Below are positions 29,269 to 40,143 of a DNA stretch of 64,000 nt, piece after piece (position 1 is the stretch's first letter; every line of letters begins with the position of its first letter). The position numbers and the translations under genes were made by a program. The stretch covers positions 1-64,000 of the forward strand of contig JABJEI010000003.1 of NCBI GenBank assembly GCA_018663245.1, read 5' to 3'. The DNA comes from a bacterium. GTDB lineage: Bacteria > Babelota > Babeliae > Babelales > JABJEI01. The notes under the pieces were generated by a model. That model saw nothing but the letters and a program-made list of their open reading frames with translations, searched no databases and was not told the DNA's origin.

Positions 29269-29727
29269 ATGAATATACATGCATTTTTTCTTTGGCTCTT
29301 TGGGTCTTTCCTCTTTTTTGTGCTTGAAATTGGGCATCCTGGCCTTTGTTTTTTCCTAGCGTTTAGTTTTGGATCTTTGGCTGGAGCGTTTGCAAGTTTG
29401 GTATATCCTGGATTAACGGTTCAGCTTTACTGGTATGTAGGCGTTACGTTAGTTTCGTTTTTCCTATTACGGCATTTTGTGCGTCATTCTAATAAAGCAA
29501 CTATGCCAGAAACCAATATACAAGCATTAATTGGTAAACTAGCCTTGGTTGTTTCAGAAATTTCTGATAATCAACCCGGACAAGTTCAGGTTGGTGGAGA
29601 GCGTTGGCGAGCCCGATCTGTGAATTCCAAGACGATTAGACATGGATCACAGGTTCGAATAAACTTCATTAAAGGGGCTACTGTTTTTGTGACTACTATC
29701 CAAGAGGGTGAATCACAAAAGCTATAG
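29269..29727 (+). CDS. NfeD-like membrane protein
   Basis: Short TM N-terminus plus OB-like C-terminal domain (LIGKLALVVSEISDNQPGQVQVGGERWRARS); next to an SPFH protein. Confidence 0.8.
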   Translation: MNIHAFFLWLFGSFLFFVLEIGHPGLCFFLAFSFGSLAGAFASLVYPGLTVQLYWYVGVTLVSFFLLRHFVRHSNKATMPETNIQALIGKLALVVSEISDNQPGQVQVGGERWRARSVNSKTIRHGSQVRINFIKGATVFVTTIQEGESQKL

Positions 29728-29793
29728 AGCTGATTAAGCTAAAAAAAACAGACAGTTAAAAAAATAATTTATAACGATTTGGAAGGGGACATT

Positions 29794-30780
29794 ATGATCC
29801 TACTACAATTGGCGATATTGGTTGCAGTTGGAAGTTTGGCACTTCTTATTTTGCTTAGCCAATCTATTTATCTAGTTCGCCAAGCTGAGGCTGTTGTTAT
29901 TGAGCATTTCGGTCGGTATAGTCGCACTTTGAGACCTGGATTACATTTCATCGTACCATTCCTCGAAACCGCTCGTCGTGTGACTTGGGTGTACGTTGGT
30001 TCTGATGGTGGCCGATACTATCGTTATGCCAGAGTTCTTAGTCGTATTGATTTACGTGAGACAGTGTATGATTTTCCTAGGCAAAACGTTATCACTAAGG
30101 ATAATGTAACGATGGAAATCAATGCTTTGCTCTACTACCAGATTACTGATCCAAAAGCGGCAGTATACGAGGTTTGCAATTTACCAGAAGCAATCGAACA
30201 GCTGACACAAACAACGTTGCGTGACGTTATCGGGTCGTTAGACCTGGATGAGACTCTTGTTTCTCGCGGCCAAATTAACGAACGTTTGCGTATAATTCTT
30301 GATGAGGCCACTGATAAGTGGGGCGTCAAGATTAACAGGGTTGAGCTCAAAGAGGTTAATCCACCAGACGACATTCGTTTAGCTATGGAAAAACAGATGC
30401 GTGCGGAACGTGATCGTCGTGCAATGATTCTCGAAGCAGAAGGTCACAAGCGCGCAACTATTCTAGAAGCAGAGGGTGAGAAAGAATCTCAGGTTCTGCG
30501 AGCACATGGACAAGCAGAAGCGAGAGTTTCTATGGCTGAAGGTGAGGCTGTTGCTCGTTTAAAGATCGCACAAGCAGAAGCGCAGTCTATTGCCAACATC
30601 AAGAAGGTACATCCTGAAGGTGATCCTTTAGCCTACATGACGGCATTGCACTACTTTAAGTCAATGCCAGAAATGATGAAGGGTAAAAACGATAAGTTAA
30701 TTATTGTGCCTTACGAGGCAAGCGCAATGGTTGGTTCTGTTGCAACCATCAAGAAGTTATTCGACCAAGTGTCAGAATAA
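29794..30780 (+). CDS. SPFH/Band 7 (stomatin/QmcA-like) membrane protein
   Basis: VVIEHFGRYSRTLRPGLHFIVPFLE, ITKDNVTMEINALLYYQITDP, EKQMRAERDRRAMILEAEG. ATG 29794 after GGAAGGGG. Confidence 0.9.
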   Translation: MILLQLAILVAVGSLALLILLSQSIYLVRQAEAVVIEHFGRYSRTLRPGLHFIVPFLETARRVTWVYVGSDGGRYYRYARVLSRIDLRETVYDFPRQNVITKDNVTMEINALLYYQITDPKAAVYEVCNLPEAIEQLTQTTLRDVIGSLDLDETLVSRGQINERLRIILDEATDKWGVKINRVELKEVNPPDDIRLAMEKQMRAERDRRAMILEAEGHKRATILEAEGEKESQVLRAHGQAEARVSMAEGEAVARLKIAQAEAQSIANIKKVHPEGDPLAYMTALHYFKSMPEMMKGKNDKLIIVPYEASAMVGSVATIKKLFDQVSE

Positions 30781-30785
30781 TACAA

Positions 30786-30821
30786 AACCCCGCCATATAC
30801 CAATGGCGGGGTTCTTTTTTT
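30786..30821 (+). terminator. rho-independent terminator
   Basis: AACCCCGCCAT-ATACC-AATGGCGGGGTT plus T run. Confidence 0.88.
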
Positions 30822-30841
30822 GTTTATAAAAAGATATCTAC

Positions 30842-31312
30842 TTAATCATCCCAAGAAATACCAAGTCTTGTTTCAAACTCTTGAAGCTCTTGATCTGTTA
30901 TACTTTTGTTTGCAACCAGATGAGCAATTATGTTTATACAGCTACCAAGAACCCCCATTGCCATTTTTTGCGCGGCTCCAGGAGCATCTTCGTTCATATA
31001 AAAATGCATCATACTTCCCACGATCCCGCCAACGTTGCTAACGTACGGGTCAATTTGCTCGGGTTCGTTGTTATCGTCCTGATTACGCATCTGTTGCTCA
31101 AGGTGTCCAGACAGGAGTGAGCATTGACGAAAAGTGTCTTGGATGTAGGCAGCTGTTGTTAAAGAATCTTCTTCAGCTTCAAGTATGAACATGGAGTTTT
31201 GCATGATGTGCTCAACATGTTCTTGTATTATAGAGTTGTGTTGTGTTGCAAACAGTGGAAGACAAGACGAAATAAGCGCTATTCCGACGGTGATAGATCG
31301 TTGGGTAATCAT
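30842..31312 (-). CDS. hypothetical secreted protein
   Basis: MITQRSITVGIALISSCLPLFA signal peptide; AAGGAG upstream of the internal ATG at 31312. Confidence 0.6.
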   Translation of the reverse strand: MITQRSITVGIALISSCLPLFATQHNSIIQEHVEHIMQNSMFILEAEEDSLTTAAYIQDTFRQCSLLSGHLEQQMRNQDDNNEPEQIDPYVSNVGGIVGSMMHFYMNEDAPGAAQKMAMGVLGSCINIIAHLVANKSITDQELQEFETRLGISWDD

Positions 31313-31398
31313 GCCTAAATACTCCTTAATAAACAAACAGAGAGCGAATAAGCTCAACTTCAATTTCTACAAAGAGTACGTATGTATTGCTGTGTAGT

Positions 31399-32694
31399 CT
31401 AGTCTTTATCTTTGTTGCTAGGCATTTTTTTGATAAGGACAGAAAGCACGCGCTTTTTTGTCGCCTTTTCTACTGTAAATATATATCCCTCATAGACAAG
31501 GTTGTCGTCTTTTTGAGGTAATCGCTGAAGTTGTGTTGTTAAAAACCCACTCAGAGTTAATGCATCAAATTTATCAAAATTGAGGCCAAGATCATCGTAT
31601 AAATCTTCAAGATTTGCTGATCCTTGAACGATCCATTCAGTTGCATTGCGTGCAACAATTGGCTTAATTATTGTTGATTCATATTCGTCTTGAATGTCAC
31701 CGACAATTTCTTCAAGTACATCTTCAAGTGTTACAAGTCCAACAACGCTTCCGAACTCATTAAGTACGATAGCAATATGCATACGCTCTTGACGGAACTC
31801 GCGTAATAATTGGTTTATTTTGATGTGCTCGTTTGTAAACAGAATAGGGCGTAAAAGTCCTTCAACTGAAAACTCTTTTTGTTGATCAACTGGACACTTG
31901 AACAGTAGATCTTTCAGGTGCAACATGCCAACGATGTTGTCTTGTCTGTCTTTGTAAACTGGTACACGAGAGAATTGGTATTTGCAGAATTGGCTCATTG
32001 CCTGATCGACGGTTGTGTCGACCTTGATGCTCCACATTTGAGTGCCAGGTACCATGATTTCGCGCACCTTGGTGCTGCCTAAATCAAAAATGCTGTTGAG
32101 CATATTTAATTTTTCAGGCTCAATGACACCTTTCTTCTTAACCGTATCAATCAAGAATCTAATTTCTGTTTCAGTTACAACCCCGTTGCTTTCTTCAATA
32201 CCTATACTTGATTCCATTTTATTGCTTACTTTTATCAAAAGCGTGGCAAAGGGGTAGCATAGGTAATAAAAAATGTTGGTAATCCACAAAGTTGATTTAA
32301 AGAGATTTTCGCCATACGCTTGAGCGAAATTTTTGGGTAAAATCTCGCCAAAAATTGCGATGGCAATCGTGGTTAGTGCACCTGCAATCAAAATAGAAAA
32401 GGTGCCACCAACGTCCAATGTACTACGGACAATTTTCTCAAAAACGTTAGCAGCAACAACACCTGCTAGGGTGCTCATGATCAAAATTGTTATCAATACA
32501 CGTCGAGGATTGTGCTCTATTGAATTGATCAACGACTTGTAGCCATCAGTTGTTCGAGAGATTTCTTTCAACTTAAAAAGACGAAGAGCCGTTACGCTGG
32601 TTTCAAGGAATGAAAACAGGGCATACACGGCCAAGGCGGCGACGAATATTGATATCTGTGTTGCTAACAAACTGTACGAAAACATCTCACTCAT
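31399..32694 (-). CDS. CNNM/CorC (hemolysin) family transporter with CBS domains
   Basis: DUF21-type TM N-terminus, VREIMVPGTQMWSI, CBS-like VGMLHLKDLLF and VVGLVTLEDVLEEIVGDIQDE. Confidence 0.9.
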   Translation of the reverse strand: MSEMFSYSLLATQISIFVAALAVYALFSFLETSVTALRLFKLKEISRTTDGYKSLINSIEHNPRRVLITILIMSTLAGVVAANVFEKIVRSTLDVGGTFSILIAGALTTIAIAIFGEILPKNFAQAYGENLFKSTLWITNIFYYLCYPFATLLIKVSNKMESSIGIEESNGVVTETEIRFLIDTVKKKGVIEPEKLNMLNSIFDLGSTKVREIMVPGTQMWSIKVDTTVDQAMSQFCKYQFSRVPVYKDRQDNIVGMLHLKDLLFKCPVDQQKEFSVEGLLRPILFTNEHIKINQLLREFRQERMHIAIVLNEFGSVVGLVTLEDVLEEIVGDIQDEYESTIIKPIVARNATEWIVQGSANLEDLYDDLGLNFDKFDALTLSGFLTTQLQRLPQKDDNLVYEGYIFTVEKATKKRVLSVLIKKMPSNKDKD

Positions 32695-32716
32695 TCTTTT
32701 CTCCCTTGAGGGCTAC

Positions 32717-34561
32717 TCACGAATCTCCCTCTTCGTAATCTTGCGATGCTTGCAGGTCAAATTCTTTATCAAAGAATGAACGCAGTTTTTCGGCTCGTAG
32801 GGGATGTCGTAATTTGCGTAAGGCCTTAACTTCAATTTGTCGTATACGTTCACGAGTAACGGCAAAATCTTTGCCTACCTCTTCAAGCGTATGCTCAGAA
32901 GCAACATCAATTCCAAAACGCATCTTTAAGACTTTTTCTTCGCGCGGTGTTAGTGTTTTTAGAACTTCACGTACACGGTGTTTAAGGTCGTTGGAGCTGA
33001 CAGATTCGGCTGGTGATACTTCGTTCACATTTTCGATAAAGTCTTTTATTGACGCATCTTCTCCATCACCAACAGGTGTTTCTAGCGAGATGGGTTCTTT
33101 GGAGATCTTTATGATGTTTTTGATCTTCTTTTCATCAATATTAAGCTGCTTTGCTAGCTCTGTGTGAGTTGGTTCTCGCCCATGCTCTTGCAAAAACGTA
33201 CGCTTAATTTTGTTAATTTTGTTAAGAGTTTCGACCATGTGTACAGGAACACGAATTGTTTTTGACTGGTCGGCAATTGCTCGTGTAATTGCTTGTCGAA
33301 TCCACCAAGTTGCATAGGTAGAAAATTTATATCCACGTTCGAACTCAAATTTCTCAACAGCCTTTGTCAGACCAATATTACCTTCTTGGATAAGATCCAG
33401 AAAGTGTAGGCCACGATTGATGTATTTTTTAGCTATATTGACTACTAATCGTAGATTAGCTCTTGTAAGATCGTCTTTTGCAAATTTATCTTGTGTTTGT
33501 GCTGCTGCAAATTGTCGATAGCTTAAACGTAGTTCTTTTTCTGTAAGACCTACTTCAAGTTCAATTTTTTTGACACCATTGAGTGTGCTCTTCTCTAGAT
33601 TAACTAGTTCAGCATGCTTTGTCTTGGTCTCGTTGGTGTATTTTTTGACGGGCCCAAGGGCCTTCATTTGCTTGGCAATATCTTTTGCCTCTGCATATTT
33701 TTCGTCCATCTTTTTGATGTATTTCTCAAGCTTTGCGCCTAGTTTACGCGTTAACTTGTTTGACACCTTAATTGATCGGATGGTGTCACTGATGGTTTGT
33801 TTGTTTTCTTGAACCTTTGCAAGCAACTCTTTTTTATTGGCTGCTGAGCTAGGCTTGTCGCTATATTGCTTGCAAATTTTTTCTTCATGCTTAATGAGCT
33901 TGTCGATAGCATCGATTGTGTTGAGAAAGGCTTCTTTCTCTTGATCGTATTTTGGGAGGTTGTCTTCGTCAAAAGCAGAAAACTGAATAAGCTCTTTAAG
34001 CTGTACGTTGCTTTCACGCAATTTTTCGCCTATTAACACAAATTCTTTGTGAATAATTGGTGTCTTAGAAACGATCTCGACAGATTTTGATTTACTGTTT
34101 GATATCTTGTCGGCGATTACCTTTTCAGTAACCTTGTTGAGCAACGGTATTTTTCCGATGTCACGCAGATAACACTTAACGCCATCAGATATATGGGAAT
34201 CATCTTTGCTGTATATTGGCTGAAGATTGCTAGCAGTGGTTGTAGCTTTTTCGGTCAAAGATGTTTTTTTCTGTTTGTGCGCAAGGCTGCTTTCTTCGTT
34301 TTCTGTACGTGCAGATGATGGAGCTGTGTCGCCTTTTTCGAGCTCTTCCTGCGTTACCAGTTCGATGTTTTCTCGCTCAATACGCTTGAGAAGCTTGGTT
34401 GACTTGCTATCAGAAAGCTTGTTTTGCTCACAAAATTCCATCACTTCTTCATAAGTAATGTGTTGGCTATTCTTACCCTGTTCTATGAGTTGTTCGATAT
34501 TTTCCTGAACGATGTCCAAAGAACTACTTTGTGCAGTTGGTTTTTTGGCTTTTGCGCTCAT
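32717..34561 (-). CDS. rpoD: RNA polymerase primary sigma factor (sigma-70)
   Basis: [70 protein letters not shown]-terminal [30 protein letters not shown]. Confidence 0.97.
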   Translation of the reverse strand: MSAKAKKPTAQSSSLDIVQENIEQLIEQGKNSQHITYEEVMEFCEQNKLSDSKSTKLLKRIERENIELVTQEELEKGDTAPSSARTENEESSLAHKQKKTSLTEKATTTASNLQPIYSKDDSHISDGVKCYLRDIGKIPLLNKVTEKVIADKISNSKSKSVEIVSKTPIIHKEFVLIGEKLRESNVQLKELIQFSAFDEDNLPKYDQEKEAFLNTIDAIDKLIKHEEKICKQYSDKPSSAANKKELLAKVQENKQTISDTIRSIKVSNKLTRKLGAKLEKYIKKMDEKYAEAKDIAKQMKALGPVKKYTNETKTKHAELVNLEKSTLNGVKKIELEVGLTEKELRLSYRQFAAAQTQDKFAKDDLTRANLRLVVNIAKKYINRGLHFLDLIQEGNIGLTKAVEKFEFERGYKFSTYATWWIRQAITRAIADQSKTIRVPVHMVETLNKINKIKRTFLQEHGREPTHTELAKQLNIDEKKIKNIIKISKEPISLETPVGDGEDASIKDFIENVNEVSPAESVSSNDLKHRVREVLKTLTPREEKVLKMRFGIDVASEHTLEEVGKDFAVTRERIRQIEVKALRKLRHPLRAEKLRSFFDKEFDLQASQDYEEGDS

Positions 34562-36321
34562 TCAGTTGTCCCTTTGCTTAATAATTGTTTCTTCAAAGTT
34601 TCAAATTCTTTCAAAATAGTGTTGATCTGTTCAGGTGAATTTTTATCCGCCTGTGCAACACGTTGCTTTACGTCGCTAACTATTGATCGCCAATGTTGTT
34701 TGTGGAACTGTGTTATCAACTGTTTAAAGTTGTGTTCAGTTGGTTCATCATCAACCTCGACTAAAAGACGATCAACACACTTCTGCTCTGTATTATTGAG
34801 TCGCTCATACAGTGTGTTAAAGTCAACTCTTTTGTTGTTTGATAACAAAAGTTGCAGTTTTTTCAAGATGTCTCTGAGCGGTTGTGACAGATAAACCATG
34901 TAAAATGTATCATGAGGACTGCCCACCAGGTCGAGGTTTTTCAGTATAACAGAAAAAAGTCGTTTCTCTAGCATGCTCATGCGGGTTATATTTTGGGTAG
35001 GTTGTGCTGCTGGTACAGCTTCTTTACCGTATTCTTGAGTTGATTCAGGCTGTTTTTGTAATTCAGTTTTGAGCACATCAAAGGGCAAGTTAAGCTGTCG
35101 AGCAGAGCGATGTAGTAATATTTCTTGCCTGAGAGGGTCTTTTACGTGGGAGATTGTATCAAGCAGTTTTCGTGTAAGTGCGATACGCTCCTGTGTTGAT
35201 TTTTGTGAAATATTCTTGCCTAGTGTATCAATAAAAAATACAAAAATATCTTGGGCATCTTTCTTAAGGTCGGTCTGAGAATTTTCTTTAAGGTAGGTTG
35301 CAGGGTCATGCCCTTTAGGTAGCCTAATTACGAAAGGATCAAGGTTTGCGTTCCAAGACATTTGGGTTAAACGTAATACCGCCTTTTCACCTGCGGAATC
35401 GCTGTCATAAACAACGTACAAGCGTTGTGCGTATCGGGCTAAAATGGTCAAATGTTGAGGTGTACATGCGGTGCCCAGTGTTGCAACAGTGTTTGTATAG
35501 CCGTGTTGAACCATGGCAAGGCAGTCTGTGTAACCTTCGACTAGGAATACAGAGTCTTCTTTTTGTATAGATTTTTTGGCAAATGAAAGACCAAAGAGCA
35601 AGCTACTTTTGTTAAAAAACTTGTTTTCGGCGCTGTTGTAGTATTTTGCCCGCGTGTCTTGTTCTCGGAGTACGCGTCCCCCAAAGCCACAAAATCGTCC
35701 TATATGATCTTGAATTGGGAAGATAAGACGTTCTTCGAATGGGGAGAAAAATACAGCTTTTTGTTGCCTAACTAACTTTGCTTCTACCAAATTTTGGGCC
35801 AAAATGTTGTGTTCTTTATACGACCCAATCAATCGATTAATTGAGCGCATTCCACCTGGCAAATAACCCAAACAGAACTGTTTAATAACCGGTAGAGAAA
35901 AACCGCGCTTCTCAAGGTAGATAATGATTTTTGGCTGCTTTAGAAGTTGTTCATGAGAGTACTGCGCAAACAGTTGGCATATTTCTTGGTAACGTTCTCG
36001 TTCTGAGCTGCTGGCTATATTTTTTGTGTTTTCTTTAATCTCTTCGGGTGGATTAAGATTGTAGCGGTCAATAAGATGCATAGCCGCTTCTTTGGGTGTA
36101 TAGTTTTCTGCTTTAGCGATAAAAGAAATTAGGTCGCCGCTTTCGTGGCATCCAAAGCAGTAAAAAATATCCCGATGTGGGCTAACAGTGAATGAAGCTG
36201 TGCGTTCGTTGTGGAAGGGGCAGGTGCCTTTCCAGTAGGTTCCAGCACGTTTTAGTGCGGCGTATTCTTTTACGACATCAAGGATAGAAAGTTGCGATTT
36301 AACGTACGAAAACAGATTCAT
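34558..36321 (-). CDS. dnaG: DNA primase
   Basis: CHC2 zinc finger [15 protein letters not shown]...[30 protein letters not shown]; overlaps rpoD. Confidence 0.95.
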   Translation of the reverse strand: MNLFSYVKSQLSILDVVKEYAALKRAGTYWKGTCPFHNERTASFTVSPHRDIFYCFGCHESGDLISFIAKAENYTPKEAAMHLIDRYNLNPPEEIKENTKNIASSSERERYQEICQLFAQYSHEQLLKQPKIIIYLEKRGFSLPVIKQFCLGYLPGGMRSINRLIGSYKEHNILAQNLVEAKLVRQQKAVFFSPFEERLIFPIQDHIGRFCGFGGRVLREQDTRAKYYNSAENKFFNKSSLLFGLSFAKKSIQKEDSVFLVEGYTDCLAMVQHGYTNTVATLGTACTPQHLTILARYAQRLYVVYDSDSAGEKAVLRLTQMSWNANLDPFVIRLPKGHDPATYLKENSQTDLKKDAQDIFVFFIDTLGKNISQKSTQERIALTRKLLDTISHVKDPLRQEILLHRSARQLNLPFDVLKTELQKQPESTQEYGKEAVPAAQPTQNITRMSMLEKRLFSVILKNLDLVGSPHDTFYMVYLSQPLRDILKKLQLLLSNNKRVDFNTLYERLNNTEQKCVDRLLVEVDDEPTEHNFKQLITQFHKQHWRSIVSDVKQRVAQADKNSPEQINTILKEFETLKKQLLSKGTTE

Positions 36322-37100
36322 AATCGTTTATGAGTACCTCTTGATTGCAATGTCACGATACACAACAGGATAAAGGAAACAGCAGCTGTTACAAGTGCTA
36401 CTATTTGGTACATGTTGTGATCGTATAGCATAAATTTATGTGTGTGCGAGCTTCTAAAAAAGTCGTTTGCCCATCGTTCGATCGAAATCAATGTAAGGTA
36501 CAAAAACAGTATAGAGCCGGTGCCGATTTTCAGTTGTTTACGTAAAAAGAAAAGAAGGGCAAAAATCATTATCAAGCTGATGCTGCTGTACAGTTGAGTT
36601 GGCAATAAAGCGGTGCCAAGTGGCGCTCCCGCACTATGATTGTGGTACGTAACGCTTAACCATTTGCTTGTAGGCATTCCGTAGCAGCAACCTACTGATA
36701 AGCATCCAATTCTACCTATGGATTGCATTAAAGGTGCGTACAGAGCTGTTAAGTCAAGTGCCGCTAGGATTGGTATTTTTTGCCAAGCCAAGTATATCGG
36801 GACAATTGTAAACACTCCCAATACACCGCCAACAATGCTGAAACCGCCGTTGGTAATATTGAAAAAATTCCACAAAGTTAGTGCTTGATCGGGTTCAGCA
36901 AAGAAGAAAAACAGTCGAGCGCTAAAAATGGCTGAGATGTAACCAACCAGAGTTGCGTCGATAAGTTGGGCTGTACTGGTTAGCTTTGCACGGACGGGGT
37001 CATGATAAAGTAGATAAAGCATGGCGAGCAGACCGAGCGCACCAAACGCCCCTAAGGGCAATAAACGTATATAATCGACACAAGTTCTAAGTAGTAGCAT
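36318..37100 (-). CDS. lgt: prolipoprotein diacylglyceryl transferase
   Basis: GGFSIVGGVLGV, QSIGRIGCLSVGCCYG, PTQLYSS. Confidence 0.92.
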   Translation of the reverse strand: MLLLRTCVDYIRLLPLGAFGALGLLAMLYLLYHDPVRAKLTSTAQLIDATLVGYISAIFSARLFFFFAEPDQALTLWNFFNITNGGFSIVGGVLGVFTIVPIYLAWQKIPILAALDLTALYAPLMQSIGRIGCLSVGCCYGMPTSKWLSVTYHNHSAGAPLGTALLPTQLYSSISLIMIFALLFFLRKQLKIGTGSILFLYLTLISIERWANDFFRSSHTHKFMLYDHNMYQIVALVTAAVSFILLCIVTLQSRGTHKRL

Positions 37101-37157
37101 GAAGCCTCCTCAACACAGGCAAGTGTAGCATATTTTGTGGATACCGTTTGCTTTGTG

Positions 37158-38993
37158 TTATGTGAGGGATTTTTGCTTGTTGTGTTGCCTAATTCTGAAT
37201 ATCAACAACCCTATGGCTGCGGGTGTCATTCCTTGAATTAGTGTGGCCCCACCGATTGTTTCCGGATTTGTTTTGGCTATTTTTTGACGAAGTTCTATAG
37301 AGAGACCTGGCATATTATTAAGATCTAGGTCAGCAGGAATCTTAAGGCTTTGGTACTGTTCTGTCCGTTTGATCTCGCGCTGCTCGCGTTCAATGTATGG
37401 ACCGTATAACAGCTGAGCATGAATTGATCGAACTGCACGGTTGGTCAGTGTCAGTGAAGTGTCATTTTCTATTTCTTGTTTTACGTGTGCTAAATCGTAA
37501 CTTTTGTTTCTTAAAAGTTGAAGTATCACATTATCTTGTTTGTTATTTTTGAGCTGATTAACGGCAGTTTCAATGATGTCATTTTCTTGCTTAATCACAG
37601 AATGACGTTCTTTATTGATCAGATTAAGGTTAAAAGCTATGTCGCCTAGTCGCTGAAATACATTGTCTTGGCGAAGAATTAATCGGCGTTCGGCTCGTGA
37701 CGTGAACATTCGGTATGGTTCATCAACGCCCAATGTTACCAAGTCGTCGATCATAACGCCTATATAGCTTTGGTTTCGGTCTAGTATTAGGGGCTCTTTC
37801 TTGAGAGCTTTTAAGCAAGCGTTTATACCTGCAACAATGCCTTGACCGGCAGCTTCTTCGTAACCAGTTGTTCCGTTGATTTGTCCTGCCAAGAATAGTC
37901 CGGCTGCTTTTTTAACTTCGAGTGTATGGCGTAGTTGATTAGGGTGAACAAAATCGTATTCTATAGCGTATCCAGGTCTAACAATAGCTGCGTCTTCAAA
38001 TCCCTTTATTGAACGTATGTACTGTTTCTGTACGTCAAATGGTAGTGAGGTAGAAAGACCGTTTGGGTATACTTCTTCGCTTTCAAGGCTTTCTGGCTCA
38101 ACAAAAACATGGTGTGATTGTTTGTCAGGGAAGCGAGCAATTTTGTCTTCGATAGAAGGGCAGTAGCGAGGTCCAATTCCGCTTATATTACCGCTATACA
38201 TTGCGGACAAGTGTAGATTTTTTTTGATTATATCATGCGTTGTTTGATTGGTATGCGTGATGTGGCACGGGTGCTTGTGGTGTATGTTGTGAGGTCCAAA
38301 CTCGAACAGGTAATCAAGCTTGTCTGCTTCTTGACGCTCCATAACAGAAAAGTCGATGCTTGAGCGCAAAAGACGTGGAGGTGTGCCAGTTTTAAGCCGA
38401 CCAAGTTTTAGCCCCATGCTAGCAAGGCTTTGCGAAAGAAATGGCACAGCCTGCTCGCCTTGTCTTCCGGCTGAATAGTTGGTTGAGCCGATATGTATTT
38501 TGCCATTCAAAAATGTTCCGGTGGTAATTACAACCGAACTAGCACTAATCGTTGTGCCTTCAGCTGTTTTTACACCGGTGATACGGTTTAATTGGTCATG
38601 CTCGATGGCAATAACCATGGCAGGAATTAAAGTAAGATTTGGGTATGTTTGTAAAAGTTCTTTGCTTTGGCGCGAGTAGACATGCTTGTCGATTTGTAGC
38701 CGTAGCCCTTGAACCGCTGGTCCCTTGCGGGTATTTAGCATTCGAGCTTGCAAGTAACTGCTGGTACAAAGTTGTGGCATTACTCCACCAAGAGCACTGA
38801 CCTCAAAAACGATGTGACCCTTGCCAATTCCGCCGATAGCAGGATTGCAGGGCATATGACTTATGCGGTCAAGTTTAAGAGTTATAAGTGCCGTTTTTGC
38901 ACCCATACGAGCCGCAGCACAGGCTGCTTCTACGCCTGCGTGGCCACCGCCTACGACGATTACGTCAAAATGTAGGCCGCTTTGTGGGTTCAT
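37158..38993 (-). CDS. mnmG: tRNA uridine-5-carboxymethylaminomethyl modification enzyme MnmG (GidA)
   Basis: VIVVGGGHAGVEAACAAARMGAKTALIT, CNPAIGGIGKGHIVFEVSALGG, GQINGTTGYEEAAGQGIVAGINA. Confidence 0.97.
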   Translation of the reverse strand: MNPQSGLHFDVIVVGGGHAGVEAACAAARMGAKTALITLKLDRISHMPCNPAIGGIGKGHIVFEVSALGGVMPQLCTSSYLQARMLNTRKGPAVQGLRLQIDKHVYSRQSKELLQTYPNLTLIPAMVIAIEHDQLNRITGVKTAEGTTISASSVVITTGTFLNGKIHIGSTNYSAGRQGEQAVPFLSQSLASMGLKLGRLKTGTPPRLLRSSIDFSVMERQEADKLDYLFEFGPHNIHHKHPCHITHTNQTTHDIIKKNLHLSAMYSGNISGIGPRYCPSIEDKIARFPDKQSHHVFVEPESLESEEVYPNGLSTSLPFDVQKQYIRSIKGFEDAAIVRPGYAIEYDFVHPNQLRHTLEVKKAAGLFLAGQINGTTGYEEAAGQGIVAGINACLKALKKEPLILDRNQSYIGVMIDDLVTLGVDEPYRMFTSRAERRLILRQDNVFQRLGDIAFNLNLINKERHSVIKQENDIIETAVNQLKNNKQDNVILQLLRNKSYDLAHVKQEIENDTSLTLTNRAVRSIHAQLLYGPYIEREQREIKRTEQYQSLKIPADLDLNNMPGLSIELRQKIAKTNPETIGGATLIQGMTPAAIGLLIFRIRQHNKQKSLT

Positions 38994-39120
38994 AGATACC
39001 GATCATTTTGCAAAAAACATTATTTGTACAATTATTCAGCCGGTGTAAACAGGATGTATAATAGCCTAGTTTACCGTAAAAATGCTTGGTAACTCAAATC
39101 ATTTATGCTTGTTGCCAGGA

Positions 39121-39936
39121 TTAATTGCCTGGCGAAAGTAGAGCTGTTCGCATAAGTTCTGGTTGAATGCTTCTTTGTTCTGCTGCAGATGACTCGATAA
39201 CGTGCCATGCTGTTTCCCAGTATGCGTCTTCTTCTGCTGGAGTCATAAGTCGTGTACGAGGCTTGCAACGTTCAATTATGTAATTTTCAAGAAAGTGGTC
39301 AATCGCTTCGCGATGTTTGTCTTTACCGATAATGAAGTTGAAAGCTTTTTCGCCGAGTGCTTTGACAAATGCTAGGCCGCGGGGAATATTTTTAAGCCAT
39401 GTACGTTCTGGGTTTAGGATAACTGTTCCTTGGAAGGCCATTTCGCCTAGAATGCTAGCAATAGCTTTGCCGTAGGGTAGTTTGGTGATCCAAGCGTATT
39501 TACTTGTTAGTGATTCAGTTTGATCTGGGCATGCAAGGCAAGTTCGGTAATACTGTTCCATTTTTTGCATAGATCGCTGAACAATTTTTAAGCCTTCATC
39601 GGCAAGTGTTGAGTTCTCTTTGTGTTGCATTAATTCGCGAGATAAATCAAAAGCAATGTCGCGTAAATCGCGTGCTTTTTGTGATCCACTTGTACGTGCC
39701 ATAATATCTAGACGGCAAGCAACATCGTATGAGAATGCGATTAAATTGTTATGTTCTTGTTGCGCAAAAGCTTGAGCTGTTTTAATTAACTTTTCAAGTT
39801 TTGGGACATTTTGATCTTGATACGTGGCTCGAAAATTTGAAATAGCAGCGGGATCTGTATGACAGAAGCTGGCTTCGACGGTTCCGAGTAAAAGTGCGGT
39901 CATCGTAATGGCCGCGAATAATTTATTTTTAAACAT
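39121..39936 (-). CDS. hypothetical secreted protein
   Basis: Signal peptide MFKNKLFAAITMTALLLGTVEA. Confidence 0.65.
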   Translation of the reverse strand: MFKNKLFAAITMTALLLGTVEASFCHTDPAAISNFRATYQDQNVPKLEKLIKTAQAFAQQEHNNLIAFSYDVACRLDIMARTSGSQKARDLRDIAFDLSRELMQHKENSTLADEGLKIVQRSMQKMEQYYRTCLACPDQTESLTSKYAWITKLPYGKAIASILGEMAFQGTVILNPERTWLKNIPRGLAFVKALGEKAFNFIIGKDKHREAIDHFLENYIIERCKPRTRLMTPAEEDAYWETAWHVIESSAAEQRSIQPELMRTALLSPGN

Positions 39937-40009
39937 ATAACCTCCAATGGTAACGAGGCTATTTGGCCCCTTGTTTAGTTTTATTATACAGATTTGCTAC
40001 AGTTTGTCA

Positions 40010-40047
40010 AATAACGCCACTGGATAGGCTGATTCAGCCGCGTTATT
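40010..40047. promoter_or_regulatory. nested inverted repeat in a divergent intergenic region
   Basis: AATAACGC...GCGTTATT enclosing GGCTGATTCAGCC. Confidence 0.5.
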
Positions 40048-40143
40048 ATGTAGGAAGTTGTGCGGTAATTGCCGCCTGTGACATTTGTTGGGTACACTTA
40101 GAATGTTGATGAGATGACCTCATAATTAGGGAACAACCAACAG

